From the NCBI GenBank assembly GCA_019915135.1, contig JAHLMK010000008.1, positions 2,170,001 through 2,234,000 on the forward strand: a stretch of DNA of 64,000 bases, given 5' to 3'. Numbering within the stretch: position 1 is the stretch's first letter; each line of letters opens with the position of its first letter. Below are positions 1 to 11,194 of this stretch, piece after piece. The DNA is from Strobilurus pachycystidiatus (Eukaryota; Basidiomycota; Agaricomycetes; Agaricales; Physalacriaceae). Made by a program: the position numbers and the translations under genes. The notes beneath the pieces were generated by a model. The model was not told the origin of the DNA, ran no database searches, and worked only from the letters and a program-made list of their open reading frames with translations.

Positions 1-492
1 GGGCAAGTGCACTTTTTGTCCGAAAGTGACATCGAAGAACCAACAGTGAGGCTTGATTTCAGGTCTCGTGAGTCGTACCTGCTTCTGTATTGGAAAATCT
101 CATCGTTGCGACCTCAAAGACATGTGCTTTGACAGTAGTATCGTTACCATGGGTCATCATCCCTTTTCATTATACTTTGACAAGCCTTGCTGGTCATCGG
201 CGCCGCGTCTCGCTCGCACTAGTATGATCTCCTGGCCAGCTAGATTCTGAGCTTGATCGTACGCGTCCGTCGTGTGTCGAGTTGGACCGTGTCTCCCATG
301 GATCCGCCATCACCAACATGGCCATCGGTGCCCAGTCCTACCACCCACATTCCTTCCCAACTACAGCAGGTCTTCCCTCGTTTTACCGCCCCGCCCCCAT
401 GCTGCGCGCCCAACGAAGTTGTCATTGCATTGTCAACAACGGTGCTTATACCAGATTACAGACGTTACTACCCTACACCTATACTGGAGTTC
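1..492. other. Non-coding left edge / 5' region
   Basis: I see no convincing gene before position 493. An open frame from about 298 (ATG at 298) runs in phase into the membrane protein that starts at 493. It would add about 65 Pro/Thr-rich residues, so part of this stretch may be 5' UTR or an alternative N-terminus of that gene. Nothing else is recognisable. Confidence 0.4.
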
Positions 493-2263
493 ATGCCAGC
501 TTACCATGCTCTGGCCGACGGTTCACTAATCTCTCAGCCATACGAAACCGACTTGACTGCAACACTTGTGGCCACTCTCCTCTTTGGTTTTCAGGCCGCT
601 CTTTTTGCGAGGAATGTCATCGTGTCTGGGGATTACATCTGGCGCACCAACGTCAAACAGAAGATCCTCTTCTATGTCCTCCTCGCAAGCCAGATACTGG
701 GCGTATTCAACGTCATTCCGCTCATTGTTCCGTTATTCAAACCACATGTTAGCTGCACTGTGTAAGCAAACTTAGCTTCTTCGTCCTTCTATGTGGCATG
801 ACGATTCCATCAAAAGGGTTGTGATTGTTGCTTGCGCGCTGACTTCCACATCTCTCAACCTGTTGGTACGTGCTCCAGTTTTGAAAGATATCAGACTCTG
901 AATCACCTATCAACAGATCACCGGAATCTTCGGCTACAAAGCCTACAGATGTCTGAACAATTCTCGAATCGTGCTGGGCATGTTGAGTTTGTTCTTGAGT
1001 GCATCCATCGTCACAACGATCCTCGGTCTATTGACGACTCAGGGAGAACGTAGATTGTCCGGTATGTTCAAGCGTCACGTTCTGTTTTGCATACCTGAAG
1101 AAGGTGCGCACAGGTGGCTGTCTCGAAGTCATGCTCAATCCATGGTTCATCCGAAGTTTTCTTCTGATTCAACTGGCCGAAGTTCTCTTCATTACCCTTT
1201 GCTGTAAGTTGTGCGTGTTAGCTTGCTCTGATCATCTGTTGACTCACTGCTGTTGTACAGTCCTGTCAGCGGTCTGGAGGTCGAAAGACTCCCCTGTGGA
1301 TCGAGGGAGGATGTCCATACGGCTTTCCATGGGAGATTGCCACGAGCAAGGCGGTGTTTGCGAAAAGACTGGTCGACGTGGTTGGTGGGACTATGTGCCT
1401 AAGCAAGAGACCGACAATGCCGTCGGCAGTCTTCCACCCCATCCCATGGGATCATTCTTTTCGACGATCAAAAATTATCTATCCTTCGGTTTAAACAAAG
1501 CTCAACCCTGTCGCAAGGCATCAATACACAGCGAATACCCCCTTCCCCAACCTCCGCGTGCCGATGGAGGCACCCATCCCATCGCAGGAACAGCCACTGA
1601 TCCAGAAGCCAATAGACTCTCGGCTTACAGACGGTATATGCCAAGGATGGAGATTTTTCGCAAGGCCATGCAGGATGAGGTTGGCATCCAGATTGCACAC
1701 TAGACAAAGATTCTCAATCATAGTTGCAGCTGTGTTATACCGCCCTCATCAGCGCCTCATTTGTCGCCCTGGCTATTATGGCCGTCATTGGGTCTTGTGT
1801 GCCCAACGGACTAGGTCTTATGCAGTGGATAGACATCGTCTGTTAGTTCTTGACCTTTTCTGTACAGCTCAACGAGTTCACCGACTTCTATCTAGGGATG
1901 ACTATATCCGTACTTTCTGTCCATAGCTTCGGACGCGTCGTACGGCGGAACGAACACGATCAAGCTCAAAATAATTACCGTCGCAATGCTGGTCGTCCCG
2001 ATGACTTCACTCAACGCATCGTCACGGAGGTCGTGAGTGTACCACCGAGTAGGACATCTCATCGCTCGCGATACGCAGTCCGACAGTCCGATGAACAACT
2101 TGAAGAAACTCAGCGGTTAACGCAAGTGACGAACAGAATCTCGTGGAAGTCCGTTTCCTCTGCCTACTCCTCCATCACCTCTCCTCCTGTCGTGGTTTCC
2201 TCACAGATGGATACTACAATTATGCCGAGCCCCGCATTGACTGTGAACACAATTCCGGATTGA
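493..2263 (+). CDS. Seven-transmembrane protein of unknown function (basidiomycete type)
   Basis: The gene has about seven exons that join in phase. Six or seven hydrophobic helices can be read: one near LVATLLFGFQAALFA, one near ILFYVLLASQILGVFNV, one near VVIVACALTSTSLNLL, one near VLGMLSLFLSASIVTTIL, one near FLLIQLAEVLFITL, one near ALISASFVALAIMAVIGS and one near FYLGMTISVLSVHSF. The C-terminal tail of about 100 residues (from about 1925) is hydrophilic and rich in Ser, Thr, Arg and Gln, as in receptor-like fungal membrane proteins. Introns are clear, for example 763-821 with GTAAGC and the one ending just before the ITGIFGYKAYR exon at 916. I chose ATG 493 because the first helix follows closely; ATG 298 is in frame and would give a longer N-terminus. 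No family motif was recognised, so receptor function is only a possibility. Confidence 0.7.
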
Positions 2264-2453
2264 AGCATGCCACAATTCAATACATCACCTTTACATACAT
2301 ATATTGCTATGATCCAAGTGCATGAGAAGGACGAGTCGCTCGAATTTTTAGGACACTGAAACTTCTCCAAATTGTAAGTAAGTTTAAAGTTACACAGTAC
2401 TTGTCGTACGTTCGCGACTTGCCGAATGTGACGTAAGCAAACCTTTCTTGGCC

Positions 2454-3400
2454 ATGGACGTCGACGACGAGGTGGTATCTAGCCTGCCGATTCGGTTTTC
2501 GGATCGCTTGTCCCTTCAAATACACCAGTTTCCATTGCTGTCTCGGCCATTGCAACCCCCGCCATCTGCCCTCGCCAGCGGCAAACGCATCAAGGCCCGC
2601 ATCAAGCCTGGAGTTCACCGTTTGGAGGTGCACGTACCGGCCGATACGCGTCCAGACGTGTGGAATGCAGACCGCGGGAGGGAGCATGGGCAGGCTCGGG
2701 CTGAGGATGACAAGCAAAGGGAGCAGGGCGCGGCCACGAGGGACGAGAGAGATACGCCGCGACTGTCTGAGGTTCGGATGCTGAGCGATCCCGTTCAACA
2801 AAATGGCGTCCACATGCTCGGCGTCGTCAGGAACGGTGCGTGGACCCTTCAAGCCGGCGTGGTAGTGGTGTGAATGACTGCACAGGCGAACTACACCTCC
2901 ATCCCATCGCGGAGACACACCAGTTCAGACCGACATTGACATATCTCGACTATCTCTCCGCCAAACATCGCAAACGAGGCGACGACTCTGATGATTCCGA
3001 CGACGACCCGCCACCAGACCCCGAGGATGCAGCAACTACTCCAGCGACAAAAGCAGCCCTCAAACCACGAACGCGAACGGCCTCAGAAACGAAGGAAGTC
3101 CATGTAACGGCGCGAAAAGCGATGGAAGATAATGCCTCGTTGGCCGGCCTCGCTGGAATGAGCCAGGCCAAAAGGGACATACTGTATGCCATCAGGGCAG
3201 AGGAAGATGAACAGTGGCAGGATCTGGCGTACTACGACATGGAGGTGGGTTTTTTCCCACTTTCATGTATCACAATCTGAGTCCTCCTGCAGAGCAATGA
3301 GGCTGGAGACGCATTCGAAAACATATTCTCTCAAAAGGACGTGCAGCTCCAATGCCACACTGATGTAACTACTTACCTGAAAACTATCGAGGGGCTGTAA
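2454..3400 (+). CDS. RPC5: DNA-directed RNA polymerase III subunit RPC5 (Rpc37-like)
   Basis: Three exons, 2454-2835, 2886-3244 and 3293-3400, join in phase and give 282 residues. Exon 1 carries the family start (an acidic leader, then a segment IRFSDRLSLQIHQFPL, then the RIKARIKPGVHRLEVHVP strand). Exon 2 begins with GELHLHPIAETHQFRPTLTYLD, as in the Sin-like/RPC5 family, followed by an acidic linker DDSDDSDDDPPPDPED. In yeast the homologue Rpc37 pairs with Rpc53 in a TFIIF-like subcomplex of Pol III and acts in termination and reinitiation on tRNA and 5S genes. The protein is short like yeast Rpc37 and lacks the long C-terminal extension of animal RPC5. The ATG at 2454 is the first in frame. 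Confidence 0.82.
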
Positions 3401-3559
3401 ATTCCAGGCATACTTTCTCTGACCGCCTCGGAGCCTCTATCGCTTTGCTCCGGTGCTTCTTTCGACGCTCACGTCGCGTCGCTGTCACGCGTGTGCGCTT
3501 CTGTTCGTCGCTGTCATCTTTTTAGCACACTTTGACCTTGGCTGCAGCCACCATCCTCC

Positions 3560-6353
3560 ATGTCGATACTAGACAGCAGTGGAACAGAGTCTGACTCTGA
3601 AGATGAGTCAATGAACTGTAACCGTCACGGGTTCTCGCCGACGTGTTCGCCGGAACCGCACTACAATCTTGCAGACGCCATCAAGGTCCTTGAGACTATC
3701 GATGTTGCTTCGATAATTACAGTAGCGCCACTTATCGCACTCTTATTCGATCTAATCACCCCGGCAGGATTCGAGCGCGCACGTTGCCATTTCTGGTGCC
3801 TCTCAGGTCATCACTAGTCGTTTGGACGCTCTCAAGGCAGGCGAAGACGATGATCAGGTATCAGTGGAGCTTTCCCTCATCTGTCTGTACCTTTGACGCG
3901 TCGACGCTTCTCCTTATTGACAAAATTGCAGTGCGACCCACCTTTTTGCGACTATTGTTCGAGTACAGGAAAGTTTTCCATGCTATCGCTGCTACAGAAA
4001 TCCCCACCAGGGGTAGTACCACGTCAGTGGTCTGCTGGGTCGATCGCGTTCTGGTCAAAATTGCCGATGCAGCTGTTTCGGTTGCCTCTGGTCATAGTAT
4101 AAGAAGTGATGGCCTTTCCGACAAATGGCGCTCCCAGCGTGAGGACGATAATCTGCGGGGCGCGTCGCAGCTCCCCAGTTCGAGTTTTCTTTCCAGAGCA
4201 ACGAAATTCTCCCTCACCTTTGTCTAGATTCTTGGGACTCGGTCGGCACTGCGATCAACTCGAACTATTCTTCACCAGCCGCGAAACGCATAGCGATTCG
4301 TGTCCTCTTTGCTGTCTGCGTCTTGATGCCTTCAATGAGACACACGTTAGACGAGGAAATGTAAGTAGAAGTGCTCAGCTCGCTTCGCTCACCTGAAGCT
4401 CACGCTTGACAAGTAAAACTCTACGACGACATCTTGCAGAAGCATTAAGACAATGTGTTCTCAATACTGTTACCGGTGGTTTCCGCGCGAACTTCAGCTC
4501 CGATGCGCTCATTGAGCAAGAGCGCGTCAATTTTGCCATTATCATTTCCCTCTACGCAGTAAGTGTACCGCTCGGATCCGAGTCTCTTCCGTCAGCCTCT
4601 ATGATCAACTTTGCCTACAGGTCTCCGAGATTGAAATCATTCAGCAGGATTCTCAGTTTCGTGAGAAGCCGCATACTCTAAGCTGTCTCTTGGATCTCTT
4701 GCATGTGGTAATGTATCCCGACGACATGGTCAGTAGCGCTGCTATAGCGACTCCGTTGACCAACATCGATGCCGCCCAAAAAATTCTGGTGGCTCGCTAT
4801 GATACGATGTACTGGTTATGGTACACTTGGGACGATCTTCGCCTGGCAAACACTGAGATAGTCACATTGACGGTAGAGAACTCTCACGCCCAAAATATGC
4901 GCCATTGACCTCTGATACCAGACGGCGATATGGCTAGACCATAACAATACCTTTACACCGAATTTCGAGTACTCGATGCCAAGGCCAGGCCAACTGCATC
5001 TACGTTTGCCTGGAAATGCCATTCTAGTAATGTCACTACTCGCGTCATTCCCCTTCGTCTGACCCACCACTCAACAGCATGTTTTATTCCACCTCCTTTC
5101 ATTCTTGAAAACCCATCCTTGGGACGTATTGAAGACCACGCCATTGCTCCACAAAGCGTTCCGTATGGCCTTGCTCCTCTTGCAGGAGGACGCATCCCTT
5201 GGGCGGCAGCATGTATGCAACCGTCAAGACTTCTGCACATCACTTTTGGAAGTATTTGTCCGTCTTGGAGACACGGAAGAGGAGATGGAAGGTACCGACT
5301 CATGATTATAATTGAACACCATCTCAATGTCGCGCAGCGAAGGATACACTCATCGAAGTACTTGTTCTATTTGACAACCCCACCGTGGTCAGTTCCGTTG
5401 CCTGTTTACTTCAAGACGTCGGTCTTGACTTTCTGAGTCGAGTCAACGCAAGTAAGTAGGCCTTTCTACGGATGTGACGCCCGTATTCACTTGTTTTTTC
5501 TCAGTCCTAGGCCGGTGTGGGCTGTAGGTCTCGGTGCTTCTCCTCCCGTCGATGTCTAATCTTCACAAGGACATCATCGGTCAATACGCTTAAGATATCT
5601 CTCGAGTTTGTGATTGTCTTAAGACAAGCCAAGTCCCTCTCTCTTGACCAGGGCACGCATGAAGCGTCGATGACTTTCTTTCGCTCAGTCATAGATAGAC
5701 TGGGCGAGTTTGCCCAACACTCGAAACTGCAGCTTGTTACGACCTTGCTGGTTGCGTTGGCTCATGATGACAAGACTTCTCGACTTGGAGCACAGGAGCA
5801 GGAGAAGCTGTGGGGCATGGTCATAAGGGCCGGACCCAATGAGCCGTATATATGCGGTATGTTTGGTGGTAATTCGAACAGATTCAAGGCTGACTCTTAA
5901 GAATCGTCGCAGCTGGATTCGCTCAGTATATTCTTACCCAGAATGTGCTGATGGTTTCCAAACACCTGATAGCTGCAGCATGGGACTGTCTTCGGGATTT
6001 TCTGCTTCTTATTCTGCGGTCCCGATTTTTTGACGAACAGGAACCGCTTTGTATTCTGATTTGCCCGTTTGTATGCCGCGCATTGATTCATCTCCTACGC
6101 AAACAGACAGCGTGCGGTATGTGACTGTTAGGCGAGTAAGCCGCTGTTGGTTGCTGAAACTATTATAGGTCATTTCCTTATCAATTCCCCGTGGACAGCA
6201 ACGCTGTGTATAGAGCTTCAAAAGCTTACCGAAGACGGAACCGGGAGCCTTGATGAGCGTCGTCAGGTTCTGCAGACGCGTCTGCGGTCTGACGCACTTG
6301 CGAAGCAGCTCATTGAAGAGGTACCGACAAAGTTCCAGATACATTCTTGCTGA
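3560..6353 (+). CDS. Large helical protein of unknown function, many exons
   Basis: At least ten short exons can be chained in phase. Exon 1 is 3560-3721 (acidic Ser-rich N-terminus), exon 2 is 3768-3857, and later exons carry helical segments such as AAKRIAIRVLFAVCVLMPSM (near 4290), LRRHLAEALRQCVLNTV (near 4420), HVLFHLLSFLKTHPWDVLK (near 5080), LIEVLVLFDNPTVVSSVACL (near 5350), SKLQLVTTLLVALAHDD (near 5730) and DCLRDFLLLILRSRFFDEQ (near 5990). The frame breaks at 5027-5077 and around 5525-5570 resolve as ordinary introns with CTGAC branch sites. The pattern suggests an all-helical, ARM/HEAT-like scaffold. I do not recognise the family. The exon between about 3932 and 4130 is uncertain because two frames are plausible there. 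Confidence 0.6.
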
Positions 6354-6698
6354 TGTGCTCAAAGCGTACGTCTCAGATGACGAACCAGGCTACTGCTGGT
6401 CCCGAAAAGGTGGCCCCCAGGTTCTCTGACTGACGTATCGTGCACTTATGACATTAGCAGGAGTCAGATCATGAAACGGCGCTGATTTCGTGTATACGGC
6501 CCAACGTAGGGCGGCAGCTTATAGTTATCCCAGTCTGACTGTCTGAAAATGTATTACATCGCTTTGGAATTTAATTTTGAATTTCTATAACTGTATAGTT
6601 TAAGCAGACAGCTCAAGTCTTACATAAACCTAATCGAGCATTCAGCCTTGGACCGACTTCACCACTACTCTGGCAATCTGAGCCCGTCGACACTCAGA
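6354..6698. other. Intergenic, no gene seen
   Basis: This holds the 3' region of the helical-protein gene and the 5' region of the disordered-protein gene. It is AT-rich around 6540-6600. No open frame or RNA gene is supported. Confidence 0.4.
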
Positions 6699-7773
6699 AT
6701 GCAGGGCCTGACTCATCGCAGGCGCTCACAGTCGGCGTCAACCGCCTCAACGCCCGCCCACCGTCGCGCAAATGAAGGCTCCTGGCGTGGCGCTACGAAG
6801 AGAGCCCATCCGCATCATCCATTCACCTCGCAGTCGCCAGACTCTGTCTCGCCGTACAAATGGAACGTCGAAGACTGGCGCAGCAAGCGCAGACGCAGAG
6901 ACTATTCGGTTAGTCCACTTTTGCGCTGATTGCCAACGCAGCCCACTAAACTCGTTCCAGCCTTCCAGCGATAGCATGGATGAGTCTATATCCAGTCGTC
7001 GCAAGAGGACAACGACCTCCCCGCCCACATCCGCCTTTCCCGCCACATCCGCCGACTTCCATCTTTTCCCTACCCGACCTACTACACGGTCTCGTCGGCG
7101 GTCTCGCAGATCACCGTCTCCCATCGACAGAGACGGCAACTCGCAACTCAGCAATCTGCGCTCGGCTGCCTTCTGGGAGCTCCACAGAAGCGTCGCAGAT
7201 AACGGCGAGGGTTTTGTCAGCTGTATGCGTGACTATGAACGAAGTCGGTCGCGCGTCGACCCCGGTAGTCCTCGAGCTCGACGAGGGAGGCGTCAGTCTT
7301 CATTGACAACGCCCATCCGGACACATCCATCCAATATGGATGTATGGGACGCCGCTGATGATGACGAAGACGACGTCCAGATATTTTCTGGAGACATACC
7401 CGCTTTCCCCTTCCATCCCAGGACAAGCTCGGAAACTTCGCTCTCTGGCTCTACCAACTATACGAGCGGGACCCTCGCCACCAGCAGCGGGCAATGCTCC
7501 TCTCCCGTCGCTTCTTCCGCGTCGTCGTGCATATCCGACGACGATTCCATTCCTGCTCAAAGGACCATTTCTCAAAATACCGTACCTGCCTCATCATTCT
7601 CCCCTCTCCAATCGACTTTTGGACTCCCATCTACACGCTCAGAGAAAGCACTTGCTGCCCTGACATTAGCGATGGCAAACGGTGCCGGAAGCATACATGA
7701 TTACGACGCTTTACAGAGTGCCGAAACCGTCGTCTGTCACGACGATGGAAAAGTTGGAGAAATGTGGCGATAA
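6699..7773 (+). CDS. Disordered Ser/Arg-rich protein of unknown function
   Basis: Two exons, 6699-6908 and 6961-7773, are joined over a 52-bp GTTAGT..CCAG intron and give about 340 residues. The N-terminus is basic (HRRRSQSASTAS, then KWNVEDWRSKRRRRDYS). The middle is rich in Ser, Pro, Thr and Arg (TRSRRRSRRSPSP) and then has an acidic stretch DAADDDEDDVQIFSGDIP. The end, SEKALAALTLAMANGAGSIHDYDAL, looks like the only folded helix. Basic patches may be nuclear localisation signals. No domain is recognised. I used the first ATG in frame; the frame is open upstream only through non-ATG codons. Confidence 0.65.
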
Positions 7774-7968
7774 CGGTTGATCCTCGGGATCTGGGTCACA
7801 CTCATTCTAAGGACGGTGAAAATATCAGTGTGTATAGATAACTTACAGTAAACCCAAACAAGTGGAATAATACAGCACATCGGTAGACGCACAACCCCAT
7901 CTACATCTGGCGCTTGTCTCATCCTTCGACTACAGTGTCATCCAAGTGCTGACGATCCACCGCTGCAA

Positions 7969-8627
7969 TCACATCGCATCCTGAGCGATGTAATTGCGAT
8001 ATGTTACGTCCTGCTCGAGGTCATGATCAGGGGAGACTAGCGACAACAACAGACTTAGCAGAGCCTCTCCCTCTCTCCTGACCATTCGAAATGTCATTGC
8101 CAGAAGGTGTTCAGTGTCTTTCCGGTGGTGGGGTCGGAAGGAAGCTTCTGGGAAGAGACAATGAAATCCTTCTCGCACAACCTTCCACTTGTATTCGAGG
8201 CCATCATGTCTGTCGAAGACCCGACTCTGGAGTCTACGTAGAATGAGTTGGTAACTCTCCCTTGATCGTTATTGGAACGAAGAGGAACGTTCGCCGCCGC
8301 ACCGCACTAAGGGCTGTGGTCATTGTCGACGAACGGGTTTCGCGGGACTGGACGTACATTGAGCATCCCTTCTACAGAGTATCTTTGAAACGCCAATTTC
8401 TGTTGTCCATCATGATCACTCTGATAATATGCCGATGAGTAGCGGGAGGCTAACATGCTCTTGTACAGAGTCCTTCCTGACTCTCATAACACTGTCGCAA
8501 ATTCGGGTCTGCTCTCAATATTAATGGTAGCGCTTTTCTTGACGATCATATTCAAGTTGGTTGCATTGTCGACAGCTGTATACAAGACGGTCCGAACTAC
8601 AGAGTTCTGGCTGATGAATGGATCCAT
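7969..8627 (-). CDS. DUF6593-like small protein, possibly decayed
   Basis: On the minus strand an ATG at 8627 opens MDPFISQNSVVRTVLYTA, much like the start of DUF6593 proteins from Agaricomycetes. Near 8220-8160 the frame contains SRVFDRHDGLEYKWKVV, matching the family's F-x-x-x-DG-x-EYKW core. The last segment, MTFRMVRREGEALLSLLLSLV (8095-8035), resembles the closing strands, and the stop is at 7969. The family function is unknown. No perfect donor-acceptor pairs link these blocks: the first frame stops near 8487, and the exon between about 8410 and 8260 is unclear. It could be a real three- or four-exon gene or a degenerating copy. Confidence 0.4.
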
Positions 8628-9129
8628 GTGGCGGACAGTGCAAGGCTAGAGACAGTGGCTACCATTTGAGTGGGACGAAAAGATGGGCCATTTCACTGTC
8701 AGCTTCAACTACGGCCGGCTGTCGCCGCAAACGCTGGACGTAGTGATCTGGCATGACCTGCAAGTCAAACTCCAAGTCCATTCCAAACTCTCTGAAGAGA
8801 TGAACGAAGCTGGCAGGCGGTGTAAAGACCATAGTGTATGAAAGGATGCGAGTCTTAGTATCACTTACCCACAGGTGTGAACGAGTATCCTCACACATGT
8901 CAAGGCAGACTTCTGTATTTAGCCAAATTGTCAACTTGATTGTCTACTGATTGCAGTCCCTCCGTTCATCGAGGTCCAAGACCCAAAAGTTTCGTCGATG
9001 AGAAGGCTGATGGAAGTGCCGGCTTTAACGGCGGTACGCACGTGGCTCGGCATTTCAAGCTATTGACCGGAGCTATGCTGAAACTCGCCTGTGCTTTGTA
9101 CAGCGCCAACATCTTCTACAACGACAACC
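8628..9129. other. Intergenic between divergent DUF6593-like and arrestin genes
   Basis: A minus-strand open frame at 8659-8934 reads well in places (SFVHLFREFGMDLEFDLQV) and has a GTAAGT-like donor upstream, but I cannot connect it to a gene. A CACGTG hexamer lies at 9039-9044, about 90 bp before the arrestin start codon. Nothing else is supported. Confidence 0.35.
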
Positions 9130-11094
9130 ATGACCGACTCCGCCCCGCCTCCAATTTACTCGCAACAGGATCCGACGGTGCCCAGCGAAGCTGAACCGCT
9201 GCCGGAGCCCCAGATTCTCATATCTCCCACTGTCGACGCCATAAACTTCCAGAAGGGCTATCTCGGTGCTGACGGCGAGCGTGCCGCCATCGAGGGAGAG
9301 CTGCAGATCAAAGGCGCTGAACCCGGGCACTGGCATGGCATGTACGTCCATCCAAGCCGTACGGCTACCATCTGTGCTTATTCATTACTCAGAACTATGT
9401 CATTACGCACAGTGGAGAAAGTCTACAGCCACGAAATTGAGCTTGGAAAGTCTGATCTCGTCCTCTTCTCAAGCTCGCTGTCCAGCGTCTCCACGCTTCC
9501 GTCATCCATTCTATTTGCTATCCCACTCATGCCGGACTCACCTCAATCCATTCGTACCGCCAACTCTTCCCTTACGCATTCCCTCATTGTTACTCTGCAT
9601 CCGACCGACAGCTCAATGCCAGCATTATCGAAATCTCTTACAGTGCATACGCGCCGCTATAGTCCTCATGATTTTGCGATTCCTATCGCCCCAGAAGTTC
9701 ACTCTATATCGGAACCCATTGCCGTCAATGTGCAGGTTCCGCGCGCCACGTTCAAGGCCGGCGAAGAGATTCCACTTTACGTCACTATCCCCCCACCTAA
9801 GCGGGAGGTCGTCCTCGACCAAGGGTTACGTCTTCGGAACGTACGGGCAGAGTTCATACGCGTCGTGACAGTCAAGCGCACCCCAATTGACGACGATAGC
9901 TCATCAATCGCTTCCTCCGAGTCTTCAGAGCAAGGCTCAGAGCAAAGTGAATCTCTCGCAGAATCCTCGACCTCTGCCAAACCAGACCTTTCCATTGCAT
10001 CTTCATCTTTCTTGACCACCTTCAAAACAGTCTTGGCACGATCTGGTGCATCATGTCGATTCCATGCAACGAAACCTCTCCGACTACGCTTCGTACTTCA
10101 TCAGGCTTCACCATCAGGGTCTCCTTCAGAACTGCATATCAATCTTCCCAGCTCAGACTACGGTCATTTTGATAGTGATGCGGAATGCCCATCCATCTCT
10201 CAGTCCACCCTTCTCCATTCCGTCACTTTCAGTCTAGATATCCACATCTCTCTCGTGGACACCACTCGGCATACGGAACAAATCCACACCATCTCCATCC
10301 CTTTGTCCATCATTCCTCCTCCCGCACCACTCCCAGAGGTCGCTCAATCAATTGACGCCGCATATCAAAAGAAACATGATAGACCGCCGGTCAAGACTAA
10401 TAGATTCGACGACACCGATTTTGCGCCTCACTACTCAGAAGGAGAGGCTGGACCAAGCGGTCTTGGATTTGGTGCCCCGCCCCCATTTGAGGAGAGGGAC
10501 GAACCGCCACCTTTCTTCTTGTCAGCAGCTGAGGCATCTTCTTCGGCCGGGCTACCAACATTTTTGGAATCCGAGACGGAAATCATCATCCCGTCGGAGG
10601 ATAATGCAGAGTCACAGCTCGCTCAGTCCACAACCTCAACCTCAACCATTGCCGGAGAGGGCTCGCTCTTCGGCTTCGTCGCGTCAGATCAGTTTGACGG
10701 GCATTCGGAGGACATGCATCGGTCTTCAACCCCGCCACCCACACTTGAGATGGCACCGTTCGACACGGATGTGACACGCCTCGCTGACATACCCCCGACC
10801 GGACACTCCATCGAAACATTGAATCGCGTATTTGAACAGGAAGAGTCTGTACATGACCCACCCCCTCCGCCACCTGCAATGGATGATCCATCTGATCCAC
10901 CTCCATCCATTGATTCAGATTTCCGTTTGCACGAGTCTTCCAGTCCAGAACGCCGGCCCGTGTCACCAGCGCCACCGGTTGTTGACCAGAGTCAACAGAT
11001 AGTAGGACATGCGCCGCCACCTTATCGCATACCCGGTAACAATGAAGTGCAGGAGCAGGAGCACGTCAACCGACCACCGCCTTATGTAGGTTGA
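9130..11094 (+). CDS. Alpha-arrestin (arrestin-related trafficking adaptor) with PPxY motifs
   Basis: Exon 1 is 9130-9341, then a 51-bp GTACGT..CTCAG intron (9342-9392), then one long exon to the stop, giving about 637 residues. The intron is a multiple of three, so the frame stays open through it; removing it restores HWHGITMSLRTVEKVY, as expected for an arrestin N-domain. An arrestin-like sandwich covers roughly residues 25-400 (YSPHDFAIPIAPE, LRLRNVRAEFIRVVTVKR, VTFSLDIHISLVDTTRH). The rest is disordered and acidic. A PPIY motif near the N-terminus and PPPY motifs at the C-terminus (APPPYRIP, RPPPYVG) are typical docking sites for the WW domains of Rsp5/Nedd4 ubiquitin ligases. Such proteins direct endocytosis of plasma-membrane transporters. 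Confidence 0.78.
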   Translation: MTDSAPPPIYSQQDPTVPSEAEPLPEPQILISPTVDAINFQKGYLGADGERAAIEGELQIKGAEPGHWHGMYVHPSRTATICAYSLLRTMSLRTVEKVYSHEIELGKSDLVLFSSSLSSVSTLPSSILFAIPLMPDSPQSIRTANSSLTHSLIVTLHPTDSSMPALSKSLTVHTRRYSPHDFAIPIAPEVHSISEPIAVNVQVPRATFKAGEEIPLYVTIPPPKREVVLDQGLRLRNVRAEFIRVVTVKRTPIDDDSSSIASSESSEQGSEQSESLAESSTSAKPDLSIASSSFLTTFKTVLARSGASCRFHATKPLRLRFVLHQASPSGSPSELHINLPSSDYGHFDSDAECPSISQSTLLHSVTFSLDIHISLVDTTRHTEQIHTISIPLSIIPPPAPLPEVAQSIDAAYQKKHDRPPVKTNRFDDTDFAPHYSEGEAGPSGLGFGAPPPFEERDEPPPFFLSAAEASSSAGLPTFLESETEIIIPSEDNAESQLAQSTTSTSTIAGEGSLFGFVASDQFDGHSEDMHRSSTPPPTLEMAPFDTDVTRLADIPPTGHSIETLNRVFEQEESVHDPPPPPPAMDDPSDPPPSIDSDFRLHESSSPERRPVSPAPPVVDQSQQIVGHAPPPYRIPGNNEVQEQEHVNRPPPYVG

Positions 11095-11194
11095 GAAAAG
11101 GCATCCATGTAAAATATAATCAAACGTTCGGAATACATGTAGTGAAAGTAGAGCATGAGGGTCATGGAAACAGGGATATCTAGTCGTAAAGTGA

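Noticed and set aside
5027..5077. In-frame TGA that seemed to break the helical protein gene
   Set aside because: A 51-bp intron (GTAATG..CAACAG with CTGAC) removes the stop and keeps the frame, so there is no nonsense mutation.
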